Shown one piece after another: positions 6,165 through 10,068 of a stretch of DNA of 10,068 nucleotides. The notes below the pieces were generated by a model that was given only the letters and a program-made list of their open reading frames with translations, made no database searches and was not told the DNA's origin. The DNA comes from an uncultured bacterium (GTDB lineage Bacteria > Bacillota > Clostridia > Oscillospirales > Oscillospiraceae). The stretch covers positions 1-10,068 of the forward strand of contig CASECK010000018.1 in the NCBI GenBank assembly GCA_949286295.1, given 5' to 3'. How positions within the stretch are numbered: the first letter of the stretch is position 1; every line of letters begins with the position of its first letter. A program made the position numbers and the translations under genes.

Positions 6165-6195
6165 GGGCAGAATCGAGAGTAAAGGAGAGATTTTC

Positions 6196-7440
6196 ATGCA
6201 ACAGATCACCCTGAATATGTTCCAGACCGCGGGCGTGGCCATGCTCCTGTTCGTGCTGGGACGCTACCTCACCAACCGGGTCGAATTTCTGCGCAAGTGC
6301 TGTATCCCCGCCCCTGTGGTGGGCGGCCTGATTTTCGCCCTGGTCCACCTGGGCCTCTATATGGGAGGCATCGTGGAGTTCACCTTCGACTCCAACGTCA
6401 AAGACTTCTTCATGACCCTGTTCTTCACCAGCGTGGGCTACACCGCCTGCTTCCGTCTGCTGAAGAAGGGCGGCCCCAAGGTCATCACCTTCCTGCTGGT
6501 CTCCATCGTCATGGTCTGCCTTCAGAATGTGCTCAGCTCCGTGCTGGCCGGTGTGTTTGACTGGGATTTGCGCCTTGGCCTGTGCACCGGCTCCATCCCC
6601 ATGGTGGGCGGCCACGGCACCGCCGGCTCCTACGGCCCCATGATGGAGAATGACCTGGGCATCGCCAGCGCCAACGTCATCGCCGTCGCCGCGGCCACCT
6701 ATGGCCTGGTGGCCGGCTCCCTGATGGGCGGCCCCATCACCCGGGGAATCATCAACCGCTATAGCCTGCGCTCCACAGAAACAGAGGAGTCCATCGCCAT
6801 CTCCGACGACGCCAGCGCCGCCGACACGGCCAAGGCCGAGCGGGTGGACGCCGAGGCCTTCACCAACGCCGCCATCCTGCTGATTGTGGCCGCCGGTCTG
6901 GGCACCCTGCTCACCATGGCGCTGAACAACATCCACATCCAGATTGGAAACTTCAACTTCAACTTCACCTTCCCCACCTACATCGGCGCCATGCTCATCG
7001 CCGCCGTCATCCGCAATTTCTGCGACTGGAGGCACATTGTCATGCCCGCCAAGGCCCTGGACCTGTGGGGCAATGTCTCGCTGTCCATCTTCCTCGCCAT
7101 CGCGCTGATGTCCGTGGCCCTGTGGCAGCTGGCTGACGTGGCCACCGCTATGATTGTGATGCTGCTGGCCCAGACCGTCATGATGTTCTTCTACGCCCGC
7201 TATGTGGTGTTCAACATCATGGGCCGCGACTACGAGGCCGCCGTCATGACCACCGCCTTCTGCGGCTTCGGCATGGGCGCCACCCCCAACGCCATGGCCA
7301 ATATGCAGGCCGTGACCAAGAACTTCGGCCCCGCGCCCCAGGCCTACTTCATCGTGCCGCTGATTGGCTCGCTGTTCATCGACTTCTTCAACGGTCTGAT
7401 TATCACGGGCTTCCTGAACGTGCTGCCCATGTTCCAGTAA
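6196..7440 (+). CDS. gltS: Sodium:glutamate symporter GltS
   Basis: The protein has 414 residues, close to the roughly 400 of characterised GltS carriers, which import glutamate with sodium across the cytoplasmic membrane. It has two homologous membrane halves joined by a polar loop (about 190-222, acidic and Ser/Thr-rich). Each half carries a conserved re-entrant loop: SIPMVGGHGTAGSYGP (133-148) and CGFGMGATPNAMANM (356-370). The N-terminal PAPVVGGLIFAL (39-50) is also typical. The ATG at 6196 follows AAAGGAGA (6181-6188) with proper spacing. Earlier in-frame starts (ATG 6151, inside a leader hairpin, and TTG 6082) have no ribosome site. The gene stands alone between terminators, behind an AT-rich regulatory region and next to a GlnK/GlnL-like system, so control by that system is likely but unproven. 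Confidence 0.95.
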   Translation: MQQITLNMFQTAGVAMLLFVLGRYLTNRVEFLRKCCIPAPVVGGLIFALVHLGLYMGGIVEFTFDSNVKDFFMTLFFTSVGYTACFRLLKKGGPKVITFLLVSIVMVCLQNVLSSVLAGVFDWDLRLGLCTGSIPMVGGHGTAGSYGPMMENDLGIASANVIAVAAATYGLVAGSLMGGPITRGIINRYSLRSTETEESIAISDDASAADTAKAERVDAEAFTNAAILLIVAAGLGTLLTMALNNIHIQIGNFNFNFTFPTYIGAMLIAAVIRNFCDWRHIVMPAKALDLWGNVSLSIFLAIALMSVALWQLADVATAMIVMLLAQTVMMFFYARYVVFNIMGRDYEAAVMTTAFCGFGMGATPNAMANMQAVTKNFGPAPQAYFIVPLIGSLFIDFFNGLIITGFLNVLPMFQ

Positions 7441-7462
7441 CCGCTTCGCTCTCTCTTCCAAC

Positions 7463-7507
7463 AGGGAAGGCCGGCCCCCCCGAAGGGGACCGGCCTTCCC
7501 TATTTTC
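7463..7507 (+). terminator. Rho-independent terminator of gltS
   Basis: A perfect 12-bp stem AGGGAAGGCCGG (7463-7474) / CCGGCCTTCCCT (7490-7501), extended inside by CCCC/GGGG around GAA, is followed by ATTTT. It lies 22 bases after the gltS stop. Confidence 0.93.
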
Positions 7508-7526
7508 CACCGCCGCGCCTGAATCA

Positions 7527-7569
7527 AACGGCCGCGGCCGGGACCTACCCAGTCCCGGCCGCGGCCGTT
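7527..7569 (-). terminator. Very long GC hairpin at the end of the - strand operon
   Basis: Bases 7527-7544 and 7552-7569 form an 18-bp perfect inverted repeat with a seven-base loop (CTACCCA), one base past the queH stop. Read on the - strand the stem is followed by TTTGATTC, a weak T-tract. It probably ends the queH transcript and protects its 3' end. With the gltS terminator it insulates two converging units. Confidence 0.75.
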
Positions 7570-7570
7570 G

Positions 7571-8146
7571 TCAGCTCTTTTCGCCGCCCCTATGGGAGCG
7601 CTCCCTCTTCTTCCATTTGGCCGCCATATAGCGCTCCTCCTCGCTGAAAATGCAGCCGCAGTACTTCTGCATATAAAAGCCGTGCTCCCGGGCGTAGGCC
7701 TGTCCCTCCTGAAACAGGGGGCGGAAATCCCGGTAGAGAAACGCCACCCCGTACTTCTCCCCCATCTCCGCCCCGGCGGCGGCGATGGCCTGGTGGTTTT
7801 GGTAGGGGGAGATCAGCAGCGAGGTGGTAAAGCTGTCGTAGCCGTTTCCGGCGGCATACCGGGCGGCCGCCTCCATCCGCGTCCGGTAGCAGTAGGCGCA
7901 CCGGCCGCCGATATCCCCGGCCACGGCGGAGACAAAGCCGCGCAGGTCATAGCTCCCCCCCACAACGAGCTTCAGGCCGGTGTCCCGGGCGTACGTCTCC
8001 AGGGTATGTTTCCGGGCCTGGTACTCGGTGTAGGGGTGGATGTTGGGGTTGAACCAGAATCCGGTGACGGACAGGCCCTCCTCCCGCAGCTGGGCGATGG
8101 GCCGGTTGGCGCAGGGGGCGCAGCAAATGTGCATCAGGGTGTTCAT
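7571..8146 (-). CDS. queH: Epoxyqueuosine reductase QueH
   Basis: QueH reduces epoxyqueuosine to queuosine, the last step in making the modified wobble base of tRNAs with GUN anticodons. It is an iron-sulfur enzyme unrelated to QueG. The 191-residue protein shows the family pattern: MHICCAPC near the N-terminus (C8, C9, C12), a CAYC pair (C83, C86) within DIGGRCAYCYRTRM, the SLLISPYQNH segment (109-118), and YCGCIFSEEER (C163, C165), all expected for metal or cluster binding. The ATG at 8146 overlaps the stop of the SLOG gene by 4 bases (ATGA), with AGGAG just upstream inside that gene, so translation is coupled. It is the last gene of the operon and is followed by the hairpin at 7527-7569. 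The rest of the queuosine pathway is not in this window, so salvage or a distant locus must supply the substrate. Confidence 0.93.
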   Translation of the reverse strand: MNTLMHICCAPCANRPIAQLREEGLSVTGFWFNPNIHPYTEYQARKHTLETYARDTGLKLVVGGSYDLRGFVSAVAGDIGGRCAYCYRTRMEAAARYAAGNGYDSFTTSLLISPYQNHQAIAAAGAEMGEKYGVAFLYRDFRPLFQEGQAYAREHGFYMQKYCGCIFSEEERYMAAKWKKRERSHRGGEKS

Positions 8147-8658
8147 CGGGTAAACTCCTCCAGGCGGATAATGTGGGCGGGCAGGTTTTTCCCCAGGGCA
8201 TAGCGCAGGGTCCAGGCGGTCCCGCCCCCGGGCACCCCGTTGTAGACGGCGATGATACGCCCGGAGCGGTCCACCATATACCGGTTGCGCCGCATCATGC
8301 AGAAGCGGTCGTACCGGTGCTGAATCAGGGTCTCAAAGTCGCAGCGGTCCAAAATCTCCCGGTAGAGCGCCCGCTCCCGGGCCGGCCAGCCGTCCGCCTG
8401 GCTCTCGCAGGGGCGCACCCCCTCCAGGGTCACGTCCGGGCAGCGCGCCCGCAGCGCCAGCACCGCCTGGGCAAAATACAGGTCGCACCCCCGGGCCATG
8501 CCGCACATGAAGTGCCGGCACCCGGCCCCGTAGGCCTCCTCCGCCGCCCGCTCCAGCGCGGCCTTCATGGCCAGGCAGCGGGGGTCGCCCTCGTCGGTCC
8601 CCCAGGGCAGCTTGTCGGGCCGGTGGCCGGTGAAACAGCAGGTGTTCTCCCGCTCCAC
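8143..8658 (-). CDS. SLOG-superfamily protein, DUF1273/YpsA-like
   Basis: The 171-residue protein belongs to the YpsA-like branch of the SLOG (SMF/DprA-LOG) Rossmann-fold families. Visible family marks are CCFTGHRPDKLPWG (7-20), the nucleotide-site-like FMCGMARGCDLYFAQ (50-64) and a LOG-like PGGGTAWTLRYA (143-154). The start is GTG at 8658, with GGAGGG (8665-8670) six bases away. Family members are thought to bind nucleotide-like ligands; B. subtilis YpsA has been linked to cell division, but no reaction is established. The gene starts 21 bases after the M24 peptidase stop and overlaps queH by 4 bases, so it is in the same operon. The tight coupling with queH raises the idea of a link to nucleotide or tRNA metabolism, which is inference only. 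Confidence 0.88.
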   Translation of the reverse strand: MERENTCCFTGHRPDKLPWGTDEGDPRCLAMKAALERAAEEAYGAGCRHFMCGMARGCDLYFAQAVLALRARCPDVTLEGVRPCESQADGWPARERALYREILDRCDFETLIQHRYDRFCMMRRNRYMVDRSGRIIAVYNGVPGGGTAWTLRYALGKNLPAHIIRLEEFTR

Positions 8659-8679
8659 AGGCAGCCCTCCTCTCCTCGT

Positions 8680-9744
8680 CTACAGCACAATCAGGTTCTT
8701 GGGGGAGCGGGTGATGTTCTCACATCCCCCCTCCTTCAGGATGAGCACATCCTCGATGCGCACGCCGAATTTCCCCGGCAGGTACACCCCCGGCTCGGCG
8801 GAAATGACCGCCCCGGCGGGCAGCGGCCGGTCCTCACTGGGGCTGGCGTTGGGGGACTCGTGGATATCCAGCCCCAGCGAGTGCCCAAAACTGTGGGTGA
8901 AGTACGGCCCATAGCCCGCCTGCTCCAGGCAGCGCCGAGCCGCCCCGTCCACCTCCCGCCCCGGGACCCCCGCCCGGGCCGCGGCAATGCCCGCCTCCTG
9001 GGCGGCCAGCACGGCGGCGTAGGCCCGCTCCATCTCCCCGTCGGGCTGACCCAGGGCCACGGTGCGGGTCATGTCGGAGCAGTAGCCCTCCACCTTGCAG
9101 CCAAAATCCATGGTGATAAACATCCCCCGGTCCACCGCCCGGTCCCCGGGCACGGCGTGGGGCATGGAGCCGTTGCTCCCCGCGGCCACGATGGGTTCAA
9201 AGGACACCTTCTCCCCGCCCCGCGTCATCATCTCATACACCAGCCGGGCGGCAATCTCCCGCTCGGTCAGGCCGGGACGGATAAAGTCCAAAATTGCCTG
9301 AAACGCCCCGTCGGTGACCGCCTGGGCCCGGCGCATGGCCGCCTGCTCCTCCCCGTCTTTGACGGCCCGCAGCCCATCCAGCAGCGCCTGGGCCGGGGTG
9401 AGGGCGCAGGGCAGCTCCCGGCTGTACCGCCGGTGCTGGTCCACGGTCATCTCTCCGCTCTCAAAGCCCACGTTCTTCAGGCCCTTTTCCGCAAGATAGG
9501 TCCGGGCCAGGTCCATATGGCCGCTGCCGGCGGACACCTGGAGCACCTCCGCCCCGGCGACCTGCCTCCGGGCGGCCTCGATATACCGGCCGTCGGTGGT
9601 GTAGCGGGCCCCGTCCCGGGTCACGATCAGGACGCCCTCCCCGTGGAAGCCCAGGGCGTACCGCTCGCCGGACTGGCTGGTGATGAGCATGGCGTCCAGG
9701 CCGTATTCCGGCAGCTTCTGGGCGATGTTGGCAAGATGGTTCAT
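8680..9744 (-). CDS. M24-family aminopeptidase P / Xaa-Pro peptidase (YqhT-like)
   Basis: This 354-residue metallopeptidase would cleave dipeptides or release N-terminal residues next to proline in the cytoplasm. An N-terminal creatinase-like domain (1-125) precedes the pita-bread catalytic domain. The five metal ligands are present: D213 (MDFGCKVEGY), D224 (CSDMTRT), H288 (HSFGHSLGLDIHESP), E317 (SAEPGVYL) and E331 (GVRIEDVL). H196 (MPHAVPG) and H295 fit the conserved active-site His residues, so the enzyme should be active. Length matches B. subtilis YqhT. The start is ATG at 9744; the nearest ribosome-like AAAGGA is about 13 bases away, a little far. It is the first visible gene of the - strand operon and I find no convincing promoter in front of it, so transcription may enter from further right. 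Exact substrate is not predictable. Confidence 0.94.
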   Translation of the reverse strand: MNHLANIAQKLPEYGLDAMLITSQSGERYALGFHGEGVLIVTRDGARYTTDGRYIEAARRQVAGAEVLQVSAGSGHMDLARTYLAEKGLKNVGFESGEMTVDQHRRYSRELPCALTPAQALLDGLRAVKDGEEQAAMRRAQAVTDGAFQAILDFIRPGLTEREIAARLVYEMMTRGGEKVSFEPIVAAGSNGSMPHAVPGDRAVDRGMFITMDFGCKVEGYCSDMTRTVALGQPDGEMERAYAAVLAAQEAGIAAARAGVPGREVDGAARRCLEQAGYGPYFTHSFGHSLGLDIHESPNASPSEDRPLPAGAVISAEPGVYLPGKFGVRIEDVLILKEGGCENITRSPKNLIVL

Positions 9745-9798
9745 AGCCGTGACATATCCTTTCTGTTCGTTTGAAAAACGTCTCTGCCCCGAGAAGGC

Positions 9799-9843
9799 TC
9801 ACCTTTCCCCCAGGCACGCCTGATAGATTCTCTTCCTCTCCAG
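9799..9843 (-). repeat. 45-bp direct repeat, left copy (possible duplicated gene end)
   Basis: This 45-mer recurs at 10024-10068 with 44 of 45 identical bases (9836 C, 10061 A). On the - strand it reads LERKRIYQACLGER followed by TGA (9801-9799), and identity between the copies stops exactly at that stop codon. The frame stays open upstream only to an in-frame TGA at 9891-9889, so this copy is not a full gene and looks like a detached C-terminal fragment. Confidence 0.85.
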
Positions 9844-9870
9844 CGCGTCCTCCGCCTGGGTCCCGGCGCT

Positions 9871-10006
9871 GCCCCATCTGATGTCCCATCAGATGGGGAC
9901 CCCTTCTTGTTATGCTCGGGGCGGCACAGCCGCCCCTGCGCCAGTCTCCGCCGCAGCGCGGCTGCGAATGTCCGGCGCATCAGCGCCGCCCCATCTTCGA
10001 TGGGGC
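9871..10006. repeat. Cluster of five hairpins bounded by related CCCCATC/GATGGGG palindromes
   Basis: Five perfect inverted repeats are packed into about 135 bases. H1: 9872-9883/9887-9898, 12 bp. H2: 9918-9925/9929-9936, 8 bp. H3: 9952-9957/9961-9966, 6 bp. H4: 9973-9978/9983-9988, 6 bp. H5: 9989-9995/9999-10005, 7 bp. Loops are 3 or 4 bases. The outermost two share the arms CCCCATC and GATGGGG. None is followed by a T-run on either strand. The gap 9745-10023 otherwise holds no gene I can support. It resembles small non-coding palindromic repeat elements, but I cannot assign a family. Confidence 0.7.
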
Positions 10007-10023
10007 CCCTGCTCCAGCGCCCT

Positions 10024-10068
10024 TCACCTTTCCCCCAGGCACGCCTGATAGATTCTCTTCATCTCCAG
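10024..10068 (-). CDS. Possible C-terminus of an unidentified gene; right copy of the 45-bp repeat
   Basis: The right copy of the direct repeat runs to the window edge. On the - strand it reads LEMKRIYQACLGER and then TGA (10026-10024). It is likely the true 3' end of a gene lying to the right, upstream of the M24 peptidase on the same strand, with the left copy a duplicate. Only 14 residues are visible, too few to name a family, and other frames are also open over this short stretch. Confidence 0.35.
   Translation of the reverse strand: MEMKRIYQACLGER

Noticed and set aside
6101..6215. Short upstream ORF (ATG 6101) overlapping the gltS start
   Set aside because: It starts within the -10 box of the candidate promoter and has no ribosome site, so it is unlikely to be translated.
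6028..7527. A 499-codon antisense ORF across gltS
   Set aside because: Its composition (His, Gly, Gln, Asp repeats) is the complement of membrane-protein codons; there is no ribosome site and gltS is well supported.
8173..9774. A 533-codon + strand ORF across the SLOG and peptidase genes
   Set aside because: It is a low-complexity Pro/Gly/His-rich shadow of two clearly conserved - strand genes.
9741..9980. A 79-codon - strand ORF through the hairpin cluster
   Set aside because: It crosses several palindromes, is Arg-rich with no domain, and overlaps the peptidase start out of frame.
9799..10068. CRISPR array
   Set aside because: Only two 45-bp copies are seen, spaced 180 bases apart, with no regular spacers and no cas genes.

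Overview
This is a GC-rich bacterial chromosome segment with Firmicutes-type gene content. The signs are strong GGAGG ribosome sites, consensus sigma-A promoters, an infC-rpmI-rplT operon with an attenuator leader, a GlnL/YcbB-family response regulator, a YqhT-like M24 peptidase and a YpsA-like SLOG protein. High GC with this gene set suggests a GC-rich clostridium, probably an Oscillospiraceae-like gut anaerobe (Flavonifractor, Lawsonibacter or Oscillibacter type). That placement is inference; there is no rRNA to confirm it. All core genes look intact, so most of the window is ordinary chromosome.

Layout on the + strand. Bases 1-446 hold the end of polA (DNA polymerase I), followed by rimI (488-955) and tsaD (1002-2012), a compact group for replication/repair and for protein and tRNA modification. 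An AT-rich gap (2013-2507) holds a small cluster of DnaA-box-like 9-mers, a perfect sigma-A promoter (2318-2346) and a leader with mutually exclusive hairpins. The leader feeds infC, rpmI and rplT (2508-3644), where infC starts at an AUC codon. A strong terminator closes that operon. A two-component pair follows with its own promoter: a six-helix membrane histidine kinase (3773-5092) and a GlnL/YcbB-type response regulator (5089-5928). After another terminator and an AT-rich regulatory region comes gltS (6196-7440), a sodium:glutamate symporter and the likely target of the pair.

Layout on the - strand. Three closely packed genes run from right to left: an M24 aminopeptidase P-family enzyme (9744-8680), a SLOG/DUF1273 protein (8658-8143) and queH (8146-7571), the last two overlapping by 4 bases. 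They converge on gltS, and two strong hairpins separate the two transcription units (7463-7569).

The right edge (9745-10068) is the least explained part. It has two 45-bp direct repeats 225 bp apart, each readable on the - strand as the same short protein C-terminus ending in a stop, with five hairpins packed between them. This may be a duplicated gene end around a small palindromic element. Other points of interest are the infC attenuator, the AT-rich dyad and structured leader upstream of gltS, the coupling of a SLOG protein with queH, and the DnaA-box-like cluster.
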